Assembly (NCBI RefSeq): GCF_900128465.1
Contig: NZ_LT635868.1
Coordinates: forward strand, 539,213 to 576,680
Direction: 5' to 3'
Length of the DNA: 37,468 nucleotides
Source of the DNA: Actinomyces bouchesdurhonensis
Lineage (GTDB): Bacteria; Actinomycetota; Actinomycetes; Actinomycetales; Actinomycetaceae
Shown: positions 26,140 to 33,610 of the stretch, piece after piece
Position numbering within the stretch: the first letter of the stretch is position 1
How the letters are laid out: each line of letters opens with the position of its first letter
Position numbers and translations under genes: made by a program
Notes under the pieces: model-generated
Told to the model about the DNA's origin: nothing
The model's input: the letters and a program-made list of their open reading frames with translations, nothing else
Databases searched by the model: none

Positions 26140-26823
26140 AATAGGAAGAATGAGTTCACCGTAACCAATATTTCTTGACTTCGACAAGGCATATATACCG
26201 CAGTTTCATTAGTATCAATCAGGATGTGTCAACTTTTATTGTTCCGGCGTGTCGCTAATTTTAACAACACTAATTAACAGGGACGAAGTCGCATGCTTTA
26301 AAATAATATGGGATCATTTTATTAGCGCATGGTTCAACACTGCCGAAGACTGACAAACCAATGAATAGGGACGGCGCACACACAGGTATCAATTGCCTAT
26401 AGGCCAACATGTATAGATGGCGATGAGCGTTCACTTATATACCGGTGCGCACACGCAACAGAACGGGCATAACCCACCGGATAGCATTCGGACGGTAGAT
26501 GACAGCCCAAGCTCTTAGACGCGCATCTCAAGGACGGAATGGGTTGCCACTACTACCCATTGGATCCGTTCGGGAGCCACGCCACGAGCCGCGGCCCACA
26601 ACAGGCTAAGAACCTCGAGTTTCAGACAGAAGCGCCACCACACCCCAGCTCCATCCCATGGGGAAATGGCACCATTAGAGTCGCGACACGCCGACAAGCC
26701 ACCCCTAATGAGGCATCACAACCAACAAAAACACCGGCTTTCCCGCATCGACAAGCCGAAAAGTCACCCCTCCAGCAACACGTAGCGTCCTACAACTCGA
26801 AAGAGGGGTTCGAAACAGTAAAG
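26140..26823. other. AT-richer intergenic region with no recognisable gene
   Basis: Most of the roughly 790-bp gap 26058-26849 between the adhesin and the tRNA cluster contains no open frame that looks coding; the short frames present have no Shine-Dalgarno, family motif or typical actinobacterial codon pattern. The part near 26150-26420 is visibly richer in A and T than the rest of the window, with runs such as CTAATTTTAACAACACTAAT and TTTAAAATAATATGGG. A weak inverted repeat AATGGGT/ACCCATT lies near 26538-26562. It could be a long regulatory region for the adhesin or decayed foreign DNA beside a tRNA cluster. Confidence 0.6.
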
Positions 26824-26844
26824 GCCGGATCACAGTGATCCGGC
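26824..26844 (-). terminator. Rho-independent terminator of the tRNA operon
   Basis: A near-perfect palindrome GCCGGATCAC-A-GTGATCCGGC lies 5 bases beyond the 3' end of the last tRNA. On the minus strand it is followed by CTTTACTGTTTC, a modest T-rich tract. Position and form fit an intrinsic terminator for the minus-strand tRNA cluster. Confidence 0.8.
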
Positions 26845-26849
26845 TTACC

Positions 26850-26924
26850 TGGTGGGCGATACTGGGATCGAACCAGTGACCTCTTCCGTGTGAAGGAAGC
26901 GCGCTACCCCTGCGCCAATCGCCC
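26850..26924 (-). tRNA. tRNA-Val (anticodon CAC)
   Basis: Minus-strand cloverleaf of 75 nt: acceptor GGGCGAT/ATCGCCC, D arm TGGCGCAGGGGTAGCG, anticodon stem-loop CTTCC-TTCACAC-GGAAG with anticodon CAC, and T arm with GGTTCGATCCC. The discriminator is A and a CCA end is encoded, the only one of the five tRNAs here with an encoded CCA. It is the last gene in the cluster, one base after tRNA-Cys. Confidence 0.95.
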
Positions 26925-26925
26925 G

Positions 26926-26996
26926 AGGTGGGTACGGGATTCGAACCCGTGTATACGGCTTTGCAGGCCGCTGCCTCGCCTCTCGGCCAACCCACC
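26926..26996 (-). tRNA. tRNA-Cys (anticodon GCA)
   Basis: Minus-strand cloverleaf of 71 nt: acceptor GGTGGGT/ACCCACC, anticodon loop CTGCAAA giving GCA, T arm GGGTTCGAATCCC and discriminator U, the expected identity base for cysteine. No encoded CCA. Confidence 0.95.
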
Positions 26997-27030
26997 ACGC
27001 CCAATGGGATCGTGTGGATTCCCGATTGAG

Positions 27031-27103
27031 AGCGGATGACGGGACTCGAACCCGCGACCCTCACCTTGGCAAGGTGATGCTCTACCAACTGAGCCACATC
27101 CGC
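27031..27103 (-). tRNA. tRNA-Gly (anticodon GCC), copy 2 in transcription order
   Basis: Minus-strand cloverleaf of 73 nt: acceptor GCGGATG/CATCCGC, D arm GCTCAGTTGGTAGAGC, anticodon stem-loop TCACC-TTGCCAA-GGTGA with GCC, T arm CGGGTTCGAGTCCCG, discriminator U, no encoded CCA. Identical to the copy at 27231-27303. Confidence 0.96.
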
Positions 27104-27157
27104 GTGAACCGCTTGTGCGGCCGGGCATATGCCCGCCAAACCCGTAAAGGTTGACCG

Positions 27158-27229
27158 TGGGCGATACTGGGATCGAACCAGTGACCTCTTCCGTGTCAGG
27201 GAAGCGCGCTCCCGCTGCGCCAATCGCCC
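27158..27229 (-). tRNA. tRNA-Val (anticodon GAC)
   Basis: Minus-strand cloverleaf of 72 nt: acceptor GGGCGAT/ATCGCCC, anticodon stem-loop CTTCC-CTGACAC-GGAAG with anticodon GAC, T arm as in the CAC isoacceptor, discriminator A, no encoded CCA. About 40 nt of the 3' half are identical to tRNA-Val(CAC) at 26850. Only one base separates it from the upstream tRNA-Gly. Confidence 0.95.
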
Positions 27230-27230
27230 G

Positions 27231-27303
27231 AGCGGATGACGGGACTCGAACCCGCGACCCTCACCTTGGCAAGGTGATGCTCTACCAACTGAGCCACATC
27301 CGC
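27231..27303 (-). tRNA. tRNA-Gly (anticodon GCC), copy 1 in transcription order
   Basis: First tRNA of the cluster, base-for-base identical to the glycine tRNA at 27031-27103. Upstream, 27304-27456 is the 153-bp gap shared with divergent glgX and must contain promoters for both directions; I see no convincing paired -35/-10 there. Confidence 0.96.
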
Positions 27304-27456
27304 AGTTCTCAGAGCGTTTACCGCTCTTCGCAACGGGTAAAACCTTAACAGACCTACGGGCAGAAATGCAAAACCAAACGATAGTTATCCAAGTCACATG
27401 CTCATTTTTATGCGGATTATCGCCACTCGCGCTGCATTCGTGCCACCCTTGTCGGT

Positions 27457-29568
27457 ATGGAAACTCGACCTGGTAAGGCTTACCCACTGGGTGCCACCTT
27501 TGACGGAACCGGCACGAACTTCGCGATCTACTCATCGGTTGCAACGTCTGTGACGCTGTGCCTGCTCGACGAGAAACGCAATGAAATACGCATCCCCATG
27601 ACCGAGGTGGATGCCTACGTCTGGCACGTGTACGTACCGCAAGTGCGCGCCGGTCAGCGCTACGGCTATCGCATCGAAGGCCCCTGGGATCCGGCCAACG
27701 GTCTACGCTGCGACTCATCCAAGCTGCTCCTCGATCCCTACGCGAAGGCCATCGAAGGACAACTCAGCGATTCGCTCGACCTCCTGTCCTACCAAGCCAA
27801 CGACCCACTCAAGCTCAAAGGAGGTGACTCCAGTAAGGCGACCATGCTCTCCATCGTCGTTAACCCATTCTTCGACTGGGAGGGTGACCACAGCCCAGGA
27901 CACGACTATTCAGAGTCGATCATTTATGAGGCCCACGTCAAGGGCATGACGATGCGGCATCCTGACGTCCCCAAAGAGCTGCGCGGAACCTACGCAGGCA
28001 TGGCACACCCGGCCATCATCGAGCACCTCACCAAGCTCGGCGTCACCACGGTCGAGCTGATGCCGATCCACCAGTTCACAAACGACACGACACTGCAGGC
28101 AAAGGGTCTTTCAAACTACTGGGGTTACAACACCATCGGCTACTTCGCCCCACACAACGCCTACGCGGCGTCGAAAGAACCGGGCGCCCAAGTCTCCGAG
28201 TTCAAGGCGATGGTCAAAGCACTGCACGCAGCAAACATCGAGGTCATCCTGGACGTGGTCTACAACCACACGGCCGAGGGTAACCACATGGGTCCGACCC
28301 TGTCCTTCCGCGGCATCGACAACCCCTCCTACTACCGCCTCGTGGACGGCGACCGTCAGCACTACTTCGACACAACAGGCACAGGTAACTCCCTCCTGAT
28401 GAGTTCCCCGCAGGTCCTCCAGCTCATCATGGACTCCCTGCGCTACTGGGTCACTGAGATGCACGTTGACGGGTTCCGCTTCGATCTGGCCTCCACGCTG
28501 GCCCGCCAGTTCGCTGAAGTCGACCGCCTCTCCGCGTTCTTCGACCTCATCCACCAGGATCCGGTTGTCTCACAGGTAAAGCTGATCGCCGAGCCGTGGG
28601 ATGTTGGTTCCGATGGCTATCAGGTGGGTGGATTCCCTCCTTTGTGGTCAGAGTGGAACGGCAAGTACCGCGACACCGTTCGCGACTTTTGGCGCGGCGA
28701 GTTCTCCTCGCTCCCCGGCTTCGCTTCGCGACTGGCCGGCTCCTCCGACCTGTATGGGACGACGGGACGCAAGCCGATGGCGTCCATCAACTTCGTCATC
28801 GCCCACGACGGGTTCACGCTTCGTGATCTCGTCTCCTACAACGAAAAGCACAACGAGGCGAACGGAGAGGGAGGCGCGGACGGCGCAAACGACAACCGCT
28901 CGTGGAACTGCGGGGCAGAGGGCGACACGGATGACAAAGAAATTATCGAGTTGCGCTACCGTCAGCAGCGTAACTTCCTGACAACGCTCATGTTCTCCCA
29001 GGGCGTGCCGATGATCGCACACGGCGACGAACTCGGACGCACGCAGCGAGGTAACAATAACGTCTACTGTCAGGACAATGAGCTTTCCTGGATCAACTGG
29101 GACCTGGACGAACACGACTACAAGCTCCTGCGTTTCACGCGCCACCTCATCCACCTGCGCCGCGATCACCCAGTAATGCGCCGTCGGCGTTTTCTCGAGG
29201 GACCAGCCAAGCGCGGTGGCGAGTCAGACCTGGCCGAAATTGAGTGGTTCACTCCCAGCGGCACACACATGACCGAGGAAGAGTGGAATCAGCCTTGGGC
29301 GCGCTCCACGATGGTCTTCTATAACGGGGATGCGATTCGAGAACCCGATGCGAACGGACAACGGATTCTCGACGACGATTTCTTACTCCTGATTAACGCG
29401 GCTCCGGAAGCAGTTGATTTCACACTGCCGGACGCCAAGTACGGACACCTGTGGCACACGGTCGTTGACACGGGAGGAGATGACGACCGCAAGGACTACC
29501 GTTCCGGAGACACCGTGCATGTAGGGCCACGCACCGCTTACATACTGCGTAATCCGCGCGGATTGTAA
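27457..29568 (+). CDS. glgX: Glycogen debranching enzyme GlgX
   Basis: Isoamylase-type alpha-1,6-glucosidase (GH13_11) of 703 residues that removes branches from glycogen or limit dextrin in the cytoplasm. It has an N-terminal CBM48-like domain (about 1-110, starting RPGKAYPLGATFDGTGTNFA), the EAHVKGMTM and DVVYNHTAEG segments, the nucleophile D343 in GFRFDLAS, the acid/base E379 in LIAEPWD and D451 in FVIAHDGFTL, then GNNNVYCQDNELSWINWD typical of GlgX/TreX. The ATG has only a weak Shine-Dalgarno. It stands apart from glgA/glgC and is followed by a long inverted repeat. It is TreX-like in sequence, but no treY/treZ are present here. Confidence 0.95.
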   Translation: METRPGKAYPLGATFDGTGTNFAIYSSVATSVTLCLLDEKRNEIRIPMTEVDAYVWHVYVPQVRAGQRYGYRIEGPWDPANGLRCDSSKLLLDPYAKAIEGQLSDSLDLLSYQANDPLKLKGGDSSKATMLSIVVNPFFDWEGDHSPGHDYSESIIYEAHVKGMTMRHPDVPKELRGTYAGMAHPAIIEHLTKLGVTTVELMPIHQFTNDTTLQAKGLSNYWGYNTIGYFAPHNAYAASKEPGAQVSEFKAMVKALHAANIEVILDVVYNHTAEGNHMGPTLSFRGIDNPSYYRLVDGDRQHYFDTTGTGNSLLMSSPQVLQLIMDSLRYWVTEMHVDGFRFDLASTLARQFAEVDRLSAFFDLIHQDPVVSQVKLIAEPWDVGSDGYQVGGFPPLWSEWNGKYRDTVRDFWRGEFSSLPGFASRLAGSSDLYGTTGRKPMASINFVIAHDGFTLRDLVSYNEKHNEANGEGGADGANDNRSWNCGAEGDTDDKEIIELRYRQQRNFLTTLMFSQGVPMIAHGDELGRTQRGNNNVYCQDNELSWINWDLDEHDYKLLRFTRHLIHLRRDHPVMRRRRFLEGPAKRGGESDLAEIEWFTPSGTHMTEEEWNQPWARSTMVFYNGDAIREPDANGQRILDDDFLLLINAAPEAVDFTLPDAKYGHLWHTVVDTGGDDDRKDYRSGDTVHVGPRTAYILRNPRGL

Positions 29569-29574
29569 AACACT

Positions 29575-29631
29575 AGGGCCATCTCGATGCGTCACGGGCA
29601 ACACGTACCCACTACTTATCGAGATGGCCCT
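29575..29631 (+). terminator. Long-loop inverted repeat downstream of glgX
   Basis: Perfect 14-bp arms AGGGCCATCTCGAT (29575-29588) and ATCGAGATGGCCCT (29618-29631) flank a 29-base loop that itself contains GGG/CCC. It starts 6 bases after the glgX stop. The plus-strand sequence after it (TAGCGGCG) lacks a U-tract, so it may terminate, stabilise the mRNA 3' end or bind a factor. Confidence 0.6.
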
Positions 29632-29669
29632 TAGCGGCGCGTCTGAAGCAAAAAGAAAGATGACACTCG

Positions 29670-29675
29670 TACGAT
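29670..29675 (+). promoter_or_regulatory. Candidate -10 element giving a leaderless DUF3000 mRNA
   Basis: TACGAT ends 6 bases before the GTG at 29682, and no Shine-Dalgarno precedes that GTG. This spacing would place the transcription start at the start codon, as in the leaderless genes common in actinobacteria. No good -35 is visible. Confidence 0.35.
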
Positions 29676-29681
29676 TTAACC

Positions 29682-30236
29682 GTGAATGAGAACGCGGTGC
29701 CCGAGGAGTTTATCCGGGCTCTGCTGTCCCTACGACAGGCCGACCACCTGCCGCATATCGTCCTCGAAGAGGTGCCCCCGCCTCGTCGTTTGGCGCCGTT
29801 CACGGCTGCGCTCGCAATGCGCACGATTGACGAGGACAGTGCGGGGCAACCCCTATCGACTGGTCGCATGATCATCCTTCACGATCCTGTCGAGCAGATC
29901 GGTTGGAACGGTGTTTTTCGCATCGTGTGCCAGATGCGCACTCAGGTTGATGCGGACATGGCGATCGATCCGATGCTCGCCGAGGGCGTGTGGGGGTGGA
30001 TGATTGACTGCCTTGACGGCGCAGGTGCTGGCTTCCATGACCTGACGGGCACGGTTACCCGCGAGATGAGTGAGACTTTCGGCGGCCTGGAGCTGCGAGG
30101 ATCATCTCTGTTTGTCGAGGTTCGCGCCTCGTGGACGCCCAACAGTGAGTATCTCGGGGAGCATCTATCCGGATGGGCAGATGTGATGCGCCGAACAGCC
30201 GGCATTGTTCCGATCCGTCATCTTGAAGGAGTCTGA
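29682..30236 (+). CDS. DUF3000 family protein
   Basis: The 184-residue soluble protein matches the actinobacterial DUF3000 pattern: FIRALLSLRQAD and LEEVPPPRRLAPFTAALA near the N-terminus, GRMIILHDPVEQIGWNGVFR in the middle, and TGTVTREMSETFGGL and VEVRASWTP toward the end. The molecular function is unknown. It directly abuts rnd (stop TGA then GTG), the same order as Rv2680-Rv2681 in M. tuberculosis, where dxs1 is also next door. The conserved neighbourhood suggests a role in RNA handling, but there is no direct evidence. Confidence 0.92.
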   Translation: MNENAVPEEFIRALLSLRQADHLPHIVLEEVPPPRRLAPFTAALAMRTIDEDSAGQPLSTGRMIILHDPVEQIGWNGVFRIVCQMRTQVDADMAIDPMLAEGVWGWMIDCLDGAGAGFHDLTGTVTREMSETFGGLELRGSSLFVEVRASWTPNSEYLGEHLSGWADVMRRTAGIVPIRHLEGV

Positions 30237-31481
30237 GTGCTGGTCAACAACGGCGGCGGCTTGCCGCGGGGCGATACGGATAACCCGGAACTTGTTGCAC
30301 AGCCGCGTGGGGGGATCCCCACCGTTGTTAATACCCGACGGGACCTTCAGGCAGCCGCGCGAGTCCTCGCCTCAGGTTCGACTCCGATCGCGCTGGATGT
30401 GGAGCGCGCACAGGGATTCCGCTACGGAGCTGACCCCTACCTGGTGCAGCTCCGACGTGAAGACGTCGGAACTTTCCTCTTTGACACACATGCCCTACCC
30501 AATCTTGCTGAGCTGCAGCCGGGCGTGGAGGACGTGTGGCTCCTGCATGATTCCCTCCAGGACCTGCCGAATCTGCGGCAGGTCGGCCTGCGAGTCCCGG
30601 CCCTCTTCGACACGGAGGTCGCCGCGCGCCTGGTGGGATTGGAGCGTTTCGGCCTGGCGGCGGTCGCTGAGCAGGTGCTGGGCCTGGGCCTCGTGAAGGA
30701 CCACCAGGCGTCGGACTGGTCGGTGCGCCCCCTACCTAAGGAGTGGCTGCGCTACGCGGCTCTGGATGTTGAACTGCTGACGGAACTGTACTATCGCCTT
30801 TCGAAGCGACTCGATCAGATGGGGCGCTGGGAGTGGGCGCAGCAAGAATTCTCGTATGCGCTCACGGTAACTCCCCCAACTGCGAAGCCTGATCGGTGGC
30901 GGTCGCTGCCAGGCGCAGGCAAGATTCGCTCGCGGCGAGGCTTAGGAGTCTTGAAGGCCCTGTGGGAGACCAGAGAGTCGATCGCGCGCCGCATCGACAT
31001 GTCCCCCGGTCGCCTGGTGCGTAACGCTGCACTCGTGCGTGCAGCCTCGAACCCGCCTCGCAATAGGCGCGCGCTCATGTCCATCAACGAGTTCCGCTCC
31101 CCCATTGCCCGCCAGTTCGAGGACGAGTGGATGCGCGCGCTCGCTTCTGTGGCCACGATGACCGAGGATGAATTGCCGCCCAAGCGTAAGCCTGTGCAGC
31201 CAGGGTCGATCCCTGAGCCTCGCCAGTGGGCACGCATCGACGAGGCCTCGGCCGCGCGCTTGGGAACGGTCCGATCCGCGGTTGCGAGTGTCGCGTCATC
31301 ATTGGGCTTGGCACCGGAGGTCGTGCTTGCCCCACAGGTACAGCGCTACCTTGCGTGGGCTCCCCTGGATCCTTCACGCCCGTCGGGAGACGAGGTTGAG
31401 GAGCGGATGGTTGCGCGCGGCGCGCGCGACTGGCAGATTGATCTGACCCTCGACCCGATCTGCGACGCGCTCGGCGTCTGA
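30237..31481 (+). CDS. rnd: Ribonuclease D-like 3'-5' exoribonuclease with HRDC domain
   Basis: The 414-residue DEDDy exonuclease has motif I ALDVERAQG (D54, E56), motif II near HDSLQDLPNL (D109) and motif III YAALD (Y173, D177). An HRDC-like helical domain follows at roughly 235-310 and a further C-terminal helical domain at 330-410. The family trims 3' ends of tRNA precursors and other structured RNAs. The GTG start immediately follows the DUF3000 stop with GAAGGAG upstream. It converges on dxs across a hairpin. The gene symbol follows the E. coli name; actinobacterial members are the single RNase D-like copy. Confidence 0.93.
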   Translation: MLVNNGGGLPRGDTDNPELVAQPRGGIPTVVNTRRDLQAAARVLASGSTPIALDVERAQGFRYGADPYLVQLRREDVGTFLFDTHALPNLAELQPGVEDVWLLHDSLQDLPNLRQVGLRVPALFDTEVAARLVGLERFGLAAVAEQVLGLGLVKDHQASDWSVRPLPKEWLRYAALDVELLTELYYRLSKRLDQMGRWEWAQQEFSYALTVTPPTAKPDRWRSLPGAGKIRSRRGLGVLKALWETRESIARRIDMSPGRLVRNAALVRAASNPPRNRRALMSINEFRSPIARQFEDEWMRALASVATMTEDELPPKRKPVQPGSIPEPRQWARIDEASAARLGTVRSAVASVASSLGLAPEVVLAPQVQRYLAWAPLDPSRPSGDEVEERMVARGARDWQIDLTLDPICDALGV

Positions 31482-31528
31482 GGACTCCCAACCAGTTTCC
31501 TGCTTGCCCTCCCGCTTGGCGGTAAGAA

Positions 31529-31562
31529 TTCCCTGGGGCATCGACGTGTATATCCCAGGGAA
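31529..31562. terminator. Bidirectional terminator between convergent rnd and dxs
   Basis: A 9-bp inverted repeat TTCCCTGGG (31529-31537) / CCCAGGGAA (31554-31562) with a 16-base loop lies in the 94-bp gap between the two stops. The AA/TT ends give a short T-run on each strand. This is a reasonable terminator for both genes. Confidence 0.6.
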
Positions 31563-31575
31563 CTTCGCTCGCGCG

Positions 31576-33477
31576 TCAGTTCGTTGAAACCTTGTCAGCG
31601 AGGTCTCGCGCAGAACGCTCGATGCCGTCCGCATCGTAGCCGAAGCCTGCGATCATCTGGGTGCGATCGCCGTGTTCAGGAAACACCTGTGGGACTCCCA
31701 GGCACCGCACGGGAATGCCAGAGCCGACTAAAGCCTCACGCAGCGCCCATCCGAAGCCGCCGTGAACGATTCCGTCTTCCACGGTGATCACGGCATCGTA
31801 GGTGGATGCCATCTGCGTCAGGTCACGCGAAATAGGCAGAAGCCAGCGCGGGTCGACAACAGTGACGCTGATACCATCCGCGGCCAGACGCTTCCCGGCT
31901 TCGATGGCGTCTGGGGCGCATGCGCCGGCCCCCACGATCAGGAGCTTAACGGACGAATCCACGCAGGCTTCATCAAGGAGGACGTCCACTGCCCCGACGG
32001 TGTGCAGCGCGGGCATTGGCTCTGGCAGGGAACCTTTGCGGTAACGCAGGACGGTGGGCGCAGTATCGACGTCAAGAGCTTCACGTAGCTCGGTGCGAAG
32101 CGTGTCCTCATCACGAGGGGCAGCCAGCCGCAGGCCCGGGATGAGGGAACACATGGCGATGTCCCAGACACCGTTGTGTGAGGCCCCGTCGGCACCGGTA
32201 ACCCCAGCCCGGTCGAGGACGAGCGTCACACCCGCCTTGTGCAAGGCCACGTCCATCAGGAGCTGATCGAAGGCCCGATTGAGGAAGGTCGCGTAGAGGG
32301 CGACAACAGGATGAGCCCCCTCGTACGCCATGCCCGCTGCGGACGCAACGGCTTCGGCTTCCGCAATACCCACGTCGATGACACGCCCCGGGTAGGCCTC
32401 GTGCATAGGCCCAAGGCCCACAGGGCGCATCATCGCTGCGGTGATTCCCACGATGTCGTTGCGCGCGCCCGCCTGCAAGCAGATTTCGTCAGCGAAGACC
32501 CCTGTCCATCCGAAACGCTCGGGGGCAACAGGAAGCCCCGTCTCCGGGTGAATCGGGCCGACGGCATGGAAACGATCCGCGATGTCTTTTTCGGCGGGCT
32601 TATAGCCGCGACCCTTTTCGGTAATCATATGGACGATGACGGGTTCTTCAAGGGTGCGGGCTCGCCGCAGAGCCGTCTCGACGGCGCCAATGTCGTGTCC
32701 GTTGACGGGACCAATGTACTTCAGGCCAAGATCTTCGAACATGACCTGCGGTATGAGCGCATCCTTAATCCCGGATTTGAGGCCGTGGAGCGCATCGTAG
32801 GCGGCGCGTCCGGGGGTGCCATGACTGAGCAGGTGCTGTTTGCCCCAGGCGAGGGCCTTCTCATAACCCGCGGAAGTACGCAGCGCGTCCAGGTGGTCTG
32901 CAAGGCCACCAATCGTCGGAGCATAAGAGCGACCGTTGTCGTTGACGACGATGACGATGCGACGATGCTTAGAGGCCGCGATGTTGTTAAGTGCCTCCCA
33001 GGCGAGTCCCCCGGTGAGCGCCCCGTCGCCGATGACGCCGACCGTCCATGTTCGTTCGCCCCGGCGGTGCTTCTCGCGCGAAATGCCGTCCACCCAAGCG
33101 AGTGAGGCCGAGGCGTGGGATGATTCCACAACATCATGCTCGGATTCTGCGCGCGAGGGGTAACCCGACAGGCCTCCAGGTTGACGCAGTGACGAGAAGT
33201 TCTGGCGCCCTGTAAGAAGCTTGTGCACGTAGGTCTGATGGCCGGTATCAAATACGATCGTGTCCTGTGGAGAGCGAAACACACGGTGCAGTCCGATCGT
33301 CAGCTCGACGACACCCAGATTTGGACCCAGGTGTCCACCGGTTCGTGAGACGTTCTCGATCAAAAATGAACGGATCTGCGCTGCGAGCCGATCGAGCTGT
33401 CCGCGCTCGAGGCGACGTAGCTCCCGAGGGGTGGTGCAGCGCGACAGCAGATCACGCGCGTGTGGTGCTCCAGACAT
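31576..33477 (-). CDS. dxs: 1-deoxy-D-xylulose-5-phosphate synthase
   Basis: First enzyme of the MEP isoprenoid pathway: a thiamine-diphosphate enzyme condensing pyruvate and glyceraldehyde-3-phosphate. The 633-residue product has FDTGHQTYVHKLLTGR, the TPP motif GDGALTGGLAWEALNN ending in VVNDN, KGRGYKPAE, the pyrimidine-domain VGIAEAEAVASAAGMA and LDRAGVTGADGASH, and a C-terminal transketolase domain. I chose the ATG at 33477. An AGGAGG sits only one base away, too close to act as Shine-Dalgarno, while TACACT 7 bases upstream would make the mRNA leaderless. A GTG at 33507 is an alternative start with no ribosome site. Convergent with rnd as in M. tuberculosis Rv2681/Rv2682c. Confidence 0.96.
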   Translation of the reverse strand: MSGAPHARDLLSRCTTPRELRRLERGQLDRLAAQIRSFLIENVSRTGGHLGPNLGVVELTIGLHRVFRSPQDTIVFDTGHQTYVHKLLTGRQNFSSLRQPGGLSGYPSRAESEHDVVESSHASASLAWVDGISREKHRRGERTWTVGVIGDGALTGGLAWEALNNIAASKHRRIVIVVNDNGRSYAPTIGGLADHLDALRTSAGYEKALAWGKQHLLSHGTPGRAAYDALHGLKSGIKDALIPQVMFEDLGLKYIGPVNGHDIGAVETALRRARTLEEPVIVHMITEKGRGYKPAEKDIADRFHAVGPIHPETGLPVAPERFGWTGVFADEICLQAGARNDIVGITAAMMRPVGLGPMHEAYPGRVIDVGIAEAEAVASAAGMAYEGAHPVVALYATFLNRAFDQLLMDVALHKAGVTLVLDRAGVTGADGASHNGVWDIAMCSLIPGLRLAAPRDEDTLRTELREALDVDTAPTVLRYRKGSLPEPMPALHTVGAVDVLLDEACVDSSVKLLIVGAGACAPDAIEAGKRLAADGISVTVVDPRWLLPISRDLTQMASTYDAVITVEDGIVHGGFGWALREALVGSGIPVRCLGVPQVFPEHGDRTQMIAGFGYDADGIERSARDLADKVSTN

Positions 33478-33484
33478 GCCTCCT

Positions 33485-33490
33485 AGTGTA
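33485..33490 (-). promoter_or_regulatory. Candidate -10 element giving a leaderless dxs mRNA
   Basis: Minus-strand TACACT ends 7 bases before the dxs ATG, the distance expected if transcription begins at the A of ATG. The -35 region is not convincing. Confidence 0.35.
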
Positions 33491-33610
33491 GATGCCCATC
33501 GTCTCACCTACAGATCAAATTGGGAACGCTTGACCTCCCGATACAGGCGGTGCTCCTACGCGCGCATTAAGATACAGGTATTGGTACGCCAACCGATCTA
33601 TGGAGGCACT

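Noticed and set aside
26515-26838. Short frames on both strands in the AT-richer gap, considered as small genes or transposase remnants
   Set aside because: No Shine-Dalgarno, no recognisable motif, and one overlaps the tRNA terminator.
27151-27348. A small plus-strand frame encoding DGTRTRDPHLGKVM-like sequence
   Set aside because: This is the well-known spurious translation of the antisense strand of tRNA genes, not a protein.
26705-27718. A 337-codon minus-strand frame running through the tRNA cluster into glgX
   Set aside because: It reads through five tRNA genes and the antisense of glgX; the peptide contains translated tRNA sequence, a known false-protein source.
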